Source: Verrucomicrobiota bacterium (GTDB lineage: Bacteria; Verrucomicrobiota; Verrucomicrobiia; Verrucomicrobiales; Verrucomicrobiaceae). Taken from it: a stretch of DNA of 64,000 nucleotides. Position 1 is the stretch's first letter; every line of letters starts with the position of its first letter. Position numbers and translations under genes: made by a program. The stretch spans positions 53,184 through 117,183 of the forward strand of contig JAFLEI010000023.1 of NCBI GenBank assembly GCA_017301975.1. Direction: 5' to 3'. Shown piece after piece: positions 29,123-38,775 of this stretch. The notes under the pieces were generated by a model, which saw only the letters and a program-made list of their open reading frames with translations, did not search any database and had not been told where the DNA came from.

Positions 29123-29167
29123 AACCTCTTGCCGAGCCATCGGCGGCGGGGATGTATGCCCCCACGA

Positions 29168-30721
29168 ATGGAACGCGAAAATCTGCCTCTCGACCGCCGC
29201 CTGCGTCAGGAAATCTTGTTTGCCCGTGAGCGGGTGTACCGCTTCGGCCAGCCCACGCCGATGGAGCGTCTCATCCTGCCCGGCTCAGAGCCCGGCCCAG
29301 AGATTTGGGTGAAGCGCGAAGACCTCTCCCCCGTGAAATGCTACAAGTGGCGGGGTGCCTGCAATGCCATGACCGAGCTCACCCCTGAGCAGCGCGCCAA
29401 AGGCGTCGTCACCGCTTCCGCCGGCAATCACGCACAGGGCGTGGCCCTTGCCGCCAAAACCCTCGGCATCCACGCCCGCATCTACATGCCGCGCTCCACT
29501 CCCAAGGTGAAGCAAAACGCCGTGCTCCACCACGGCGGCGAATTCGTCCGCATCATGCTCGCAGGCGACAGCTATGACGAAGCGGTGACATCTGCACGTG
29601 AAGACGAGCGCAGCAGCGGCGCCACCTACGTGCACGCCTACGATGACCTCAAAGTCATGGCAGGGCAGGGGACTCTGGCAGATGAGGTCGTGCTCTCCGG
29701 CCACGGCCCCTTCGATGCCGCCTACCTCCAAATCGGCGGCGGTGGCATGGCTTCCGCAGTTTCCTGCTGGCTCAAAACCTACTGGCCCAATATGGAGGCC
29801 GTCGGCGTGGAAGGCGCGGGCCAGGCCTCCATGAAAGCCGCGCTCGCCGCAGGCAAGCCGGTTGAACTCCACGACCTAGACATCTTCTGCGACGGCACCG
29901 CCGTCCGCAAAGCCGGCACTCATCCCTTCGGCATCTGCCAGCAGTCTTTGGATCGCGTCTCCACCATCACCAATGCGGAAGTCAGCGCCGCCATCCGCGT
30001 GCTTTGGGAGACCCTGCGCTGCATCTCGGAGCCCTCCGGTGCCATGGGTCTCGCTGCAGTCATCAAAGACCGCGCCGCACTCGCAGGCAAAAAAGTCCTC
30101 ATCGTCATCACCGGCGCCAACATCGACTTCCTCCAGCTCGGCCTCATCGCCCAGTCCGAAGGCTCCAGCAACACCGCCTCACGCGCCCTGCGCGTGCAAA
30201 TCCCCGAGCGCCCTGGCGCCATGCTCGCATTGCTGGATTCCTGTTTCGAAGGCCTCAACATCGCCGATTTCCAATACGGCCTCCACCGCGCCGATCAGGC
30301 TTGGCCCGTCTTCACCGTCACATCGGAAAACGCCGAAAACCTGGCCGCGCTCCCGGCTCGTTTGGAGGCCGGCGGCTATGCTTGGGAAGACCTCACCGGT
30401 GCCGTGGACGTCGCCTTCCGGGCCATCCCGCTGCGTGGCGATCTCCTCACCCATCCCGTCTTCCTGCGTCTTGATTTCTACGAGCGCTCCGGCGCCCTCC
30501 ACGACTTCCTCTCCCGCCTCATCCGGGATCGCGCCAGCCTCTGCTACTTCAATTACCGCCAGTCCGGCGAGCGCATCGGCCGCGCCTTGATCGGCCTCGA
30601 TTTCCAAACTGCCGAAGCCCGCGCCGCCTTCCTCACCGATCTCCCCGAGCACGGCGAAGGCTATCGCTCCTGCAAGCCGGTGGATGACGCGGTGCTGGCT
30701 CGCATGACCATGGTTAGTTGA
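29168..30721 (+). CDS. ilvA: Threonine ammonia-lyase, biosynthetic type
   Basis: Deaminates threonine to 2-oxobutanoate for isoleucine synthesis in the cytoplasm; PLP enzyme of 517 residues. The PLP lysine is Lys60 in SPVKCYKWRGACNAM. The Ser/Asn loop is ASAGNHAQGVA and the phosphate-binding glycine loop is GGGGMAS. Two C-terminal ACT-like regulatory modules (about 325-410 and 420-515) match the isoleucine-feedback form, as in E. coli IlvA. The frame extends to 29129, but MERENLPLDRRL at 29168 is the better start. It follows the sulfatase operon closely yet has an unrelated metabolic role. Confidence 0.92.
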   Translation: MERENLPLDRRLRQEILFARERVYRFGQPTPMERLILPGSEPGPEIWVKREDLSPVKCYKWRGACNAMTELTPEQRAKGVVTASAGNHAQGVALAAKTLGIHARIYMPRSTPKVKQNAVLHHGGEFVRIMLAGDSYDEAVTSAREDERSSGATYVHAYDDLKVMAGQGTLADEVVLSGHGPFDAAYLQIGGGGMASAVSCWLKTYWPNMEAVGVEGAGQASMKAALAAGKPVELHDLDIFCDGTAVRKAGTHPFGICQQSLDRVSTITNAEVSAAIRVLWETLRCISEPSGAMGLAAVIKDRAALAGKKVLIVITGANIDFLQLGLIAQSEGSSNTASRALRVQIPERPGAMLALLDSCFEGLNIADFQYGLHRADQAWPVFTVTSENAENLAALPARLEAGGYAWEDLTGAVDVAFRAIPLRGDLLTHPVFLRLDFYERSGALHDFLSRLIRDRASLCYFNYRQSGERIGRALIGLDFQTAEARAAFLTDLPEHGEGYRSCKPVDDAVLARMTMVS

Positions 30722-30762
30722 GCTTACCAGATATAAGCGAGTCTGCCTGACGTCTTGAATGG

Positions 30763-33700
30763 ATGCGCCTTCCGCCCCTTGCTGTACCTCTGCTTTTTGC
30801 TGTTTCGCTGCTTCGCGCCGCGCCACTTCCGACAGTCGATCTCTCCCAGGACACCGCCCGGCAGGTCGTCATCGCCCAGGGCACGGCAGACCTTTATCAG
30901 GGCCATCCCACCACGCTCCTGCTGCCAGATGGCAAAACGATGTTCTGTGTCTGGACGCAGGGCCATGGCGGCCCCTGCGGTCCGATGAAGCGCAGCGAGG
31001 ACGGCGGCAAAACATGGAGCGAACTGCTGCCAGTGCCGGAGAACTGGAAAACCACGCGCAACTGTCCCGCGCTCTATCGCCTGACCGATCCGCAGGGCGT
31101 GACACGCCTGTTTGTCTTCGCTGGCCAGGGGCCGGGAGGCACTCGACAACCAGACAACGGGACGATGCAGCGCTCCTTCTCTCTCGACGAAGGCAAAACA
31201 TGGTCGCCCATGCAAAGCATCGATTTGGAATGCGTCATGCCGTTTTGCACCATCATGCCGGTGGAGGGCGGCAAAAAATTGATCGGTCTCTCCAACATCC
31301 GCCGTCCCGGCGAAACAAAGGACACCAAATCCAACATCGTCACCCAAAGTGAATCGACCGATGGCGGCCTCACCTGGAGCCCATGGCGTGTCTTGGTGGA
31401 CCTCGGCGATCTCAAACCCTGCGAACCTGAAGTCGTGCGCTCGCCCGATGGCAAACAACTGCTCTGCATGATGCGCGAGAATGTTCGCTCAGAGCCCGCG
31501 CACTTCATCACCAGCAATGACGAAGGCAAAACCTGGTCCGCCGTCAAACCTCTGCCCCCCGGCCTGCATGGCGATCGCCACAAGGCCGTGTACGCACCCG
31601 ATGGCCGCCTCGTCGTCTGCTTTCGCGACACCGGCGCTCAAAGCCCGACCAAGAATCACTTCGTCGCATGGGTCGGCCGTTATGAAGACATCATCAGCGG
31701 TCATGATGGCGAATACAAAATCAAACTCCTGCACAGCCACAAAGGCGGAGACTGCGGTTATCCCGGTCTCGAACTCCTGCCAGACGGCACGCTCGTCGCC
31801 ACCACCTACGTAAAGTATCGCCCGGGCGAAGAACAAAACTCAGTCGTGAGCATACGCTTCACCCTGGCCGAGACGGACAAGGCAAAAAAATCCACAGCAG
31901 AAGCCGTGCTCGGCAAGGCTGCAGGAATCGTCATGGATGATGCACAGGCGGCCTTTACCGGTGCCTGGGCAACGAGCGACAAACTCCCGCCACTCGTAGG
32001 ATCAGCCTATCGTGTGGCCAAGCGCAACACCCCCGCCACGGCCACCTTCACCCCGCTGATTCCAGAAGCGGGACGTTACGAGCTGCGTCTTCTCTATTCA
32101 GCCGCGACCAATCGCGCTCGCGCTGCGCGGATAACGATTGGCCCCAAGACGGTGACCTTGAATCAACGTGAGCCGTGCCTGGAAGACGGCATCCCACGTT
32201 CTCTCGGAGTCTTCGCTTTTGAAAAAGGCGAATCGCCAGCCATCAAAATTTCCAACACGGAGGCCGATGGCTATATCGTGGTCGATGGTCTGCAACTGCT
32301 GCCGGAAGCCGAAGCCACCGCCGAGCGCAACACACGCACGGCTGCAGGATTTCCAGTGCAGATCAAAACGACCTCCGCACCTGTGAAAATCCCGCCCCCC
32401 ATGCTGCTCAAGAGCGCGGCAAAGGCGCAGGACGTAAATGGGAAATCCTACGATCTGATCGTCATCGGCGGCACACCGGGCGGCATCGCCTGTGCGGTCC
32501 GCGCCGCGCGTGAAGGCTTGAGCGTGCTGCTCGTAAATCACACACAGCATCTCGGCGGCTTCAGCACCAGTGGTGCCGGCGGGTGGGAGGCCCCGTATGA
32601 CGGCCTGCGCTCACCCCTCTATGGGGAAATCCTGCACGCCGCCAGCGACTACTACCGCAAAACCTACGGCGACAAATCACCCCAGCACCTGCTCTCCATG
32701 CCCAGCGCCACCAGCCGCGCCCACATTGATCGCCCCAAAATCGAGCCCCGCATCGCCGAGATGCTCTTCAATCAAATGGTGGAGCGTGAAAAATCGCTGA
32801 CCGTGCTGCTCGGGCACATCGTCGTAAAGACCGCTCGCGATGGCCGCCTCTTGAAAAGTGCCACGCTTCAGCCCATGCACGGCGGCAGTGAAGTCACCGT
32901 CAGCGCCAAGGTCTTTGCCGATGGCATGTATGAAGGCGATCTCATGGCCGCCGCAGGTGTAAAGTCTCAAATAGGTCGCGAAGCACGCACTCAATACCAT
33001 GAGCCCCATGCCGGCGTGATCTACTCAGAGGAGCGCCACAAAGAACCCGGCCAGCGCGGATTCCCGAAAGCCGCAGACGAGGGCGCGCTGAACATTCGCT
33101 ACAACAGCCACGCCACCGCCGGAATCGTCGAAGGCCCAAACAGCGGCGAGGCGGACAGCTCCGTGATGGCCTACAACTACCGCCTGATCCTCACGCGCGA
33201 TCCTGCAAATCGCATCATGGTGTCCAAGCCTGCAAATTACGATGCCGCCATTGCCAAGGCGGCCGGCGGAGGCGGTTTCGTGCCGAATCTGCCGAATCAA
33301 AAAGTGGCGTGGAATGGCGGCCGGCTCATCGGCCCGCAGAATGAATACCCCGCTGCCGACTGGCCGACCCGCGAGGCCATTTCAAAACGCTATCTCGAAG
33401 GCATGCTGATGCGGCTGTGGTGGGCGCAGAATGATCCTGCCGCGCCTGAATCAGATCGGAAGCAGTTCGCGGGTTACGGCTTGGCTGCGGATGAATTTCC
33501 TGACAATGATCATCTGCCTTATGAGATCTATGTCCGCGAGGCACGCCGGCTGGTGGGCCGTTATGTTTTCAAAGAGCAGGACAATGTGATCGCCCCCGGC
33601 ATCTCACGCACGCCCGTGCATGCAGACAGCATCGCCATGACCGACTGGCCGGTGGATTCCGTCGCCTGCCTGCCGCGCAAAGTTCCCGGTGGCAGCATGG

Positions 33701-34257
33701 ACGGCATTTTGTTTCTTGGAGAAGAGTCGCGCCCTGCTCAGGTTCCCTACAGCAGCTTGCTGCCGCTGGAATTGGACAACCTCCTCGTGCCCGTCGCCCT
33801 GTCCGCCTCTCACGTCGGCTGGGGCTCGATCCGTCTGGAACCCGTCTGGATGCAGGCCGGCGAATCCGCCGGATTCGCCGCCGCACTCGCAGTTAAAAGC
33901 CACACCACCCCAGGCGCATTGGATCCCGACCTGCTTGTTCGCACCATCGCTTCCAGCCACGTGATGATCACCTTTTTCAATGATCTCGATGTGACATCGG
34001 ATGATCCTCAAATCGCCGCCGCGCAGTACTTCGGGACGAAAGGCTTCTTTGACAGCTACAATGCCCGCCTTGATGCGCCGCTTACGAAAGCCGTGCAGAC
34101 TGCTTGGGATTCAGCATTCAAAAATCTTCAGCGGCAAACCCTGGATCCGATGCAGATCGCAGTTGCGGTGCATGCGGCCGAGTCGCAGGAATCACCTTCC
34201 ACAAATCAAACCCGGGGCGCATTTTTACAAGGTCTCTGGAAGCACCTCAAACCATGA
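30763..34257 (+). CDS. Fusion: sialidase-like propeller + golvesin-type domain + FAD-dependent oxidoreductase
   Basis: A 1164-residue secreted protein with three parts. Residues 1-20 are a signal peptide. About 35-375 form a BNR propeller with Asp-boxes at 78-86, 140-147, 198-205 and 251-258. The usual arginine motif near the start is replaced by YQGHPTTL, so true sialidase activity is doubtful. About 388-515 resemble the golvesin/xanthan-lyase C-terminal beta domain (GIVMDDAQAAFTGAW onward). About 563-1164 form a PF12831-type flavoprotein (LIVIGGTPGGIACAVRAARE, MYEGDLMAAAGV). The last part is paralogous to the gene at 35516. The stop overlaps the next start by ATGA. There is no internal stop or frameshift, so the fusion appears genuine. 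Confidence 0.9.
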   Translation: MRLPPLAVPLLFAVSLLRAAPLPTVDLSQDTARQVVIAQGTADLYQGHPTTLLLPDGKTMFCVWTQGHGGPCGPMKRSEDGGKTWSELLPVPENWKTTRNCPALYRLTDPQGVTRLFVFAGQGPGGTRQPDNGTMQRSFSLDEGKTWSPMQSIDLECVMPFCTIMPVEGGKKLIGLSNIRRPGETKDTKSNIVTQSESTDGGLTWSPWRVLVDLGDLKPCEPEVVRSPDGKQLLCMMRENVRSEPAHFITSNDEGKTWSAVKPLPPGLHGDRHKAVYAPDGRLVVCFRDTGAQSPTKNHFVAWVGRYEDIISGHDGEYKIKLLHSHKGGDCGYPGLELLPDGTLVATTYVKYRPGEEQNSVVSIRFTLAETDKAKKSTAEAVLGKAAGIVMDDAQAAFTGAWATSDKLPPLVGSAYRVAKRNTPATATFTPLIPEAGRYELRLLYSAATNRARAARITIGPKTVTLNQREPCLEDGIPRSLGVFAFEKGESPAIKISNTEADGYIVVDGLQLLPEAEATAERNTRTAAGFPVQIKTTSAPVKIPPPMLLKSAAKAQDVNGKSYDLIVIGGTPGGIACAVRAAREGLSVLLVNHTQHLGGFSTSGAGGWEAPYDGLRSPLYGEILHAASDYYRKTYGDKSPQHLLSMPSATSRAHIDRPKIEPRIAEMLFNQMVEREKSLTVLLGHIVVKTARDGRLLKSATLQPMHGGSEVTVSAKVFADGMYEGDLMAAAGVKSQIGREARTQYHEPHAGVIYSEERHKEPGQRGFPKAADEGALNIRYNSHATAGIVEGPNSGEADSSVMAYNYRLILTRDPANRIMVSKPANYDAAIAKAAGGGGFVPNLPNQKVAWNGGRLIGPQNEYPAADWPTREAISKRYLEGMLMRLWWAQNDPAAPESDRKQFAGYGLAADEFPDNDHLPYEIYVREARRLVGRYVFKEQDNVIAPGISRTPVHADSIAMTDWPVDSVACLPRKVPGGSMDGILFLGEESRPAQVPYSSLLPLELDNLLVPVALSASHVGWGSIRLEPVWMQAGESAGFAAALAVKSHTTPGALDPDLLVRTIASSHVMITFFNDLDVTSDDPQIAAAQYFGTKGFFDSYNARLDAPLTKAVQTAWDSAFKNLQRQTLDPMQIAVAVHAAESQESPSTNQTRGAFLQGLWKHLKP

Positions 34258-35507
34258 AACACCTTGCTCTAATCCTTTCGTTATGGTGCATCTCCGCGCT
34301 GGCCGGTGCTGATGACGGCCTCCTTCTCAATGTCATCGTCCCACCCTCCGGCACTGATCGCTTTGAGCATGCGGAGTTTTCCTGCTGGCTGCCAGATTCC
34401 GCGAAGCCTGTCAAGGCGGTGATCATCCATCAGCACGGCTGCACCAATGCCTCGCCCGACAAACATCCCCCGGTCACCCTGGATTTTCACTGGCGTGCGC
34501 TGGCTCGCCAGCATGGCTGTGCGCTGCTGTCGCCGATGTATCATGTGAAGGGTGGTTGCGACGAATGGAACGATCCCGATAGCGGCTCCGAACGCGCGCT
34601 GTTGGCCGCACTGGCGGACTTTGCCCAGCTTTCGGGTCGTGAGGAACTCAAAGGCGCGCCGTGGGTCCTCTGGGGCCACTCAGGCGGTTCAAGCTGGTCG
34701 GCGCAGATGATCGTGCGTCATCCCGCGCGTGTGCTCGCGGCTTCATTTCGTGGAGGCTGTCACAAGCAGTTCGGTGACCCGGAATTCCGCGCCAAGTTTG
34801 CCCCCGCAGCCCGCGATCTGCCGCTGCTCTTCGTCTGGGGAAAGCGCGAGACCGTCCCCTCCTCCAGCCACTTTGTTTCTTGGAAGCCCATGAACACCAT
34901 GTTTCATGAATTGCGTTCCCAGGGCGCCACCGTGGGACGTCTCATTGATCCACTCTCTGAACACGGCTGCGATGATTCGCGGCTGGTTGTCATCCCTTTC
35001 TTTGATACCGTGCTGCGCGCTCGTTTGGCCGAAAAAAAACTCCCCGGCGCACTGGTGGACATGGCTTCTCTACAAGATCGCCCACTGGATGATGCAGCCT
35101 TGCATGATCCCACCCTCTCCTGGCTGCCGAATGCGGGGCTGGCAAAACTTTGGCGTGAGTTCTCCGAACACGGCACGCTGCATCCAGTGAATCCCGAGCT
35201 CACAGCCCCTGCTCTCAAAGCCATGCGTGATGCATCTGGAGTGGTTCAGCTCAATTGGAACGTAGTGCCTGCTCTCGACGGCGGCTTGCGTTCCTTGCGC
35301 ATTCAGCGCGATAGCATGCCATGGAAGGAACTGGGAGTAACGCCCGGCGCTCGCATCGCGACCTCACGGGATGCACCACCAGAAGGATTGCGAGCCACAG
35401 GCATCAGCGATGACTCGAAAGACCCGCACGTCTATTCGCTGACTTATCTCGATGTGGCAGGCAATGAATCACCACCCAGCGAACCCGCCCGGGAACCGAA
35501 TTTTTGA
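34254..35507 (+). CDS. Secreted alpha/beta hydrolase
   Basis: A 417-residue protein with a signal peptide (MKHLALILSLWCISALAGAD). The hydrolase core includes VIIHQHGCTNASPDK (oxyanion region) and VLWGHSGGSSW, a nucleophile elbow with Ser in GHSGG. Later come FVWGKRETVPSS and LSEHGCDDS, which may carry the catalytic Asp and His. The last 90 or so residues look like an added beta domain. The fold suggests an esterase or deacetylase. The ATGA overlap with the preceding fusion and a short gap before the next flavoprotein indicate co-expression, perhaps to deacylate the polymer those proteins act on. Confidence 0.8.
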   Translation: MKHLALILSLWCISALAGADDGLLLNVIVPPSGTDRFEHAEFSCWLPDSAKPVKAVIIHQHGCTNASPDKHPPVTLDFHWRALARQHGCALLSPMYHVKGGCDEWNDPDSGSERALLAALADFAQLSGREELKGAPWVLWGHSGGSSWSAQMIVRHPARVLAASFRGGCHKQFGDPEFRAKFAPAARDLPLLFVWGKRETVPSSSHFVSWKPMNTMFHELRSQGATVGRLIDPLSEHGCDDSRLVVIPFFDTVLRARLAEKKLPGALVDMASLQDRPLDDAALHDPTLSWLPNAGLAKLWREFSEHGTLHPVNPELTAPALKAMRDASGVVQLNWNVVPALDGGLRSLRIQRDSMPWKELGVTPGARIATSRDAPPEGLRATGISDDSKDPHVYSLTYLDVAGNESPPSEPAREPNF

Positions 35508-35515
35508 AGGACGCA

Positions 35516-37393
35516 ATGAAAGCATTCCTCGCCGCCCTGTCGATCTTGCTGGCCGCTTCATCACCCCGCGCGGAGGAAGCCGACCTCTGCATTTATGAAG
35601 CCACACCCGGAGGCATTGCGATGGCGGTGCGCGCTGCCAGAGAAGGGCTGAGCGTCGTGCTGGTGAATCACAATGCCCACCTGGGCGGCATCCTCTCCAG
35701 CGGCCTCGGTGTGTGGGACACCCTCTGGGAAGGAAAACGCGCCCCGATTTACGACGAAGCACGTCAGGCCATCTTCGAGCACTACCGCACGACGTATGGC
35801 GAAAAATCGCCGCAATATCTCAACGCCTTGCCGGGAAAAAGCGGACACTCAAACGGGAAGTTTGAGCCGCACGTGGCCGAAATGGTTTTGACTCGATTGG
35901 TCACGCAGGAAAAAAACATCACAGTCGTGCGCGGTTATTATCCGACCGCTGTTCAACGTGATGGCCCCCTGTTGAAGTCAGTGACCTTTCGTGAACTCAC
36001 CGGCTCCGGCACAAAGCATATCAGCGCGAAAATTTTCGCCGATTGCAGCTACGAAGGCGACCTCGCCGCCGTGGCCAGGGTGCCGTATCGTGTAGGACGC
36101 GAATCGCGCGCCGAATTCCACGAGCCGCATGCAGGCGTGATTTACATGGAGTCCGTCAAAACCGCTCCCACAGAAGAGATCGCCCGTGCGGCCAAGCTGC
36201 ATGCCGGTTTGAATCTGCGAAAGTTCAGCGGCTTCCAGCGCATCAAAGAACCTGAGAGCACAGGTGAAGCTGATGGCAACGTGCAGGCCTTCAACTACCG
36301 CACCATCCTCAGCTCAGCTCCTGCGAACCGCATGCCCGTGGAAATGCCGGCGGATTACGACCCCGAGAAACTGAAACGGCTCGAACACGGCTCCATCGTC
36401 TCGCCCATCCCCAATTTAAAACGAGGCTGGAACCGCCCGCAGCTTGTGGGATTGCAGACCGACTATGTGGAGGCCGACTGGCCCGGCCGCCGCAAGGGGA
36501 TGGACGCCCATTGGAATGCGACCATGGCACTTCTTTACTTTCTTCAAAACGATCCCTCGGTGGAGCCCGCACGGCAGAAGTCCTGGCGCGAGTATGGTCT
36601 CGCTAAAGATGAATTCGCCGACAACGCCCATCGTCCGTATGAATTCTATGTGCGTGAGGCCCGCCGCATCACAGGTCGGTATATCTTCACCCAGCATGAT
36701 GCCATGCTCGCGACCGGTCTGGAGCGCGCCCCGGTGCATGCAGACAGCATCGGCGTGACGGAGTGGTATCTCGATACCCACGCCTGCACCCCGCGCCACG
36801 TCCCCGGAGCGCTGGAAGAAGGCAAGATGATGCTCGATGTCGAGACCTTCCCCGGTCAGGTGCCCTATCGCGCGATCCTGCCGCAGGGCGTGGACAATCT
36901 GCTCGTGCCCGTCTGCCTCTCATCGACGCACGTCGCATGGGGAACCATTCGCCTGGAGCCCACCTGGATGGCCCTCGCAGAATCCGCAGGCCACGCCGCT
37001 GCTTTGTCCGTTCAGCAAAACATCGCGCCCGCCCGCCTCAATCCAGACATGCTGCTGCGCAAACTGGTCACGAACCACGTGATGGTAAGCTTCTTAAATG
37101 ACCTCGACGTGGCCTCCGATGATCCACGCATCGCCGCCGCCCAGTATTTCTCGACCAAAGGCTTCTTTGCCAACTACAACGCACGGCTGGATGAACCCCT
37201 CAAAGAAAGCACGCGCCATGCCTGGGGGCAGGGGCTCGCTGCTTTGCGCGCAGGCACCCTCAAACCAATGGAATTCGTCAAGCAGGTGCGAGACGCCGAG
37301 TCGGCTGCTTCGCCATTGCTGGCTCAGTCACGCGGGGACTCTTTGCTGCGCATGTGGAAAAGCCTGGAGATGGCAGAGCCAAAGCCCAGGTAG
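35516..37393 (+). CDS. Secreted FAD-dependent oxidoreductase, paralogue of fusion C-terminus
   Basis: A 625-residue flavoprotein with a signal peptide (MKAFLAALSILLAASSPRAEE). It shares long stretches with the C-terminal 600 residues of the fusion protein: AVRAAREGLSVVLVNH, CSYEGDLAAVARV, EFHEPHAGVIYME, LERAPVHADSIGVTEW and VMVSFLNDLDVASDDPRIAA. The dinucleotide loop reads IYEATPGGIAMAV, lacking the first glycines of the usual pattern. A GAAGGA Shine-Dalgarno eight bases upstream of the ATG at 35516 supports this start over a TTG at 35504. Function is unknown; it probably works with the fusion and the hydrolase. Confidence 0.87.
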   Translation: MKAFLAALSILLAASSPRAEEADLCIYEATPGGIAMAVRAAREGLSVVLVNHNAHLGGILSSGLGVWDTLWEGKRAPIYDEARQAIFEHYRTTYGEKSPQYLNALPGKSGHSNGKFEPHVAEMVLTRLVTQEKNITVVRGYYPTAVQRDGPLLKSVTFRELTGSGTKHISAKIFADCSYEGDLAAVARVPYRVGRESRAEFHEPHAGVIYMESVKTAPTEEIARAAKLHAGLNLRKFSGFQRIKEPESTGEADGNVQAFNYRTILSSAPANRMPVEMPADYDPEKLKRLEHGSIVSPIPNLKRGWNRPQLVGLQTDYVEADWPGRRKGMDAHWNATMALLYFLQNDPSVEPARQKSWREYGLAKDEFADNAHRPYEFYVREARRITGRYIFTQHDAMLATGLERAPVHADSIGVTEWYLDTHACTPRHVPGALEEGKMMLDVETFPGQVPYRAILPQGVDNLLVPVCLSSTHVAWGTIRLEPTWMALAESAGHAAALSVQQNIAPARLNPDMLLRKLVTNHVMVSFLNDLDVASDDPRIAAAQYFSTKGFFANYNARLDEPLKESTRHAWGQGLAALRAGTLKPMEFVKQVRDAESAASPLLAQSRGDSLLRMWKSLEMAEPKPR

Positions 37394-37527
37394 CACGTGA
37401 AGATGCAGATAAGGCCGATGCCGTCTGCAACAGCCCGGAAGGCGGAGTCACTAGGATGTTGCAGTGCTGCAGGCGCGTCGGCGGGACACGCTTCTCGGAC
37501 TCTTCCAAAAGCGTCCTCGATGCCGAA

Positions 37528-38550
37528 TCAAAAGCCCTCAAGCACCACCTTGCCGATGGCGGTGCCGCTTTCGAGGAGCGCGTGGGCGCGCTTGAGATTC
37601 GCCGCATTGATGAGGCCGAGGTTTTCGCGCGCTGTGGAACGGACCTGTCCCGCGTCCACCAGCGCCGCGACTTCGTTCAGCAGCTTTCCTTGTTCGTTCA
37701 TGTCGGCGGTCTGGAAGCGTGCGCGTGCAAACATGAACTCCCAGTGGAGGGAAAGGCACTTGGGTTTCAGCTTGTTGATGTCCACCGGGGTGGCGACATT
37801 TTCGATCAAGCCCAGGCTGCCTTGCGGAGCCATGGCGGCGATGATTTGATCGAAATAGGTCTCGGTGCGGGTGAGGGCCAGGACATGGTTCACCCCGCCG
37901 GGTACAATGGCTGTCACCTGGCTGGTCAACGGCTGGCGGTGGTCAATGACATGGTGCGCCCCCATCTCCAGGCACCAGGCCTGCGTTTCTGGGCGGGATG
38001 CCGTGGCAATGATGGTGAGGCCCGTTAGGCGGCGTGCCAGTTGGATGGCGATGGAGCCGACGCCACCGGCGCCTCCTATGATGAGGAGGGAGGCTCCGCT
38101 GCTGGATTGCGCGCGGGGGATCTGCATCCGGTCGAACATCAATTCCCAGGCCGTAATGGTGGTGAGCGGCAGTGCGGCGGCTTCAGCAAAGCCGATGCTC
38201 ACGGGCTTGTGGCCGACGATGCGTTCATCGACCAGGTGGTATTCGGCATTGGCACCGCTGCGATCCACGGAACCCGCGTAATAGACCTCGTCACCGGGTT
38301 TGAAGAGCGTCACCTCGCTGCCGACTGCCGTGACAATGCCCGCAGCATCCCAGCCAAGGATTTTTGCCGGCCCGTCGGGACTGCCAGGACCGCCGCCGCC
38401 ACGGATTTTTGTGTCCACAGGATTCACCGAGATGGCGCGCACCTGGACGAGCAGATCTCGGGCAAGTGGCCGGGGCGTTTCCACCTCCACATCGACGAAA
38501 CTTTCAGGGTCCTCGATCGGCAGGCTTTTGGGGCAACTGACTGCTTTCAT
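37528..38550 (-). CDS. NADPH:quinone reductase / zinc-type alcohol dehydrogenase family protein
   Basis: A 340-residue medium-chain dehydrogenase/reductase. Features are the N-terminal GroES-like domain (ISVNPVDTKIRGGG, ILGWDAAGIVTAVGSEV), the FKPGDEVYYAG segment and the Rossmann motif LLIIGGAGGVGSIAIQLAR for NADPH. The set of residues expected for catalytic zinc is not evident, so it likely reduces quinones or enones. The start at 38550 (MKAVSCPKSLPIED) is preferred to the longer frame to 38586. It is transcribed toward the flavoprotein operon and ends 134 bases from it. Confidence 0.88.
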   Translation of the reverse strand: MKAVSCPKSLPIEDPESFVDVEVETPRPLARDLLVQVRAISVNPVDTKIRGGGGPGSPDGPAKILGWDAAGIVTAVGSEVTLFKPGDEVYYAGSVDRSGANAEYHLVDERIVGHKPVSIGFAEAAALPLTTITAWELMFDRMQIPRAQSSSGASLLIIGGAGGVGSIAIQLARRLTGLTIIATASRPETQAWCLEMGAHHVIDHRQPLTSQVTAIVPGGVNHVLALTRTETYFDQIIAAMAPQGSLGLIENVATPVDINKLKPKCLSLHWEFMFARARFQTADMNEQGKLLNEVAALVDAGQVRSTARENLGLINAANLKRAHALLESGTAIGKVVLEGF

Positions 38551-38616
38551 AAAGCGGATGATTTGCGAAGAACAAAACCACGTCACGCTACTGCCGGGAC
38601 GGTTTCAAATTTCGGG

Positions 38617-38635
38617 GCTTGAGGCTCGGTCAAGC
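38617..38635 (-). terminator. Hairpin directly after tRNA-Gly
   Basis: GCTTGA and TCAAGC form a perfect 6-bp stem with a seven-base loop, starting one base beyond the encoded CCA end of the tRNA on the minus strand. The following bases are CCCCGAAATTTG, without a clear T-run. It may stop transcription or mark the 3' processing site. Confidence 0.35.
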
Positions 38636-38636
38636 A

Positions 38637-38710
38637 TGGAGCGGGTGATCAGAATCGAACTGACGTATGATGCTTGGGAAGCACCTGCTCTACCATTGAG
38701 CTACACCCGC
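38637..38710 (-). tRNA. tRNA-Gly (anticodon CCC)
   Basis: A complete cloverleaf read by eye on the minus strand. The acceptor stem is GCGGGTG/CACCCGC and the D-arm is GCTC-AATGGTA-GAGC. The anticodon stem is GGTGC/GCATC around loop TTCCCAA, giving anticodon CCC. A four-base variable loop follows, then T-stem GTCAG/CTGAT with loop TTCGATT. The discriminator base is T and the CCA end is encoded. It reads GGG codons. Confidence 0.96.
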
Positions 38711-38775
38711 GACTCACGTTGGACGCAAGGTTCGCAGTCTGGCTGGCAGCGGCGGACTTGTCAAATGCGCTGAGG

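Noticed and set aside
27845..29140. 431-codon open frame on the minus strand
   Set aside because: Antisense to the secreted flavoprotein, which has a signal peptide and FAD motifs.
37354..38028. 224-codon plus-strand frame opposite the quinone reductase
   Set aside because: Antisense to the well-supported reductase gene, and it overlaps the end of the flavoprotein gene.
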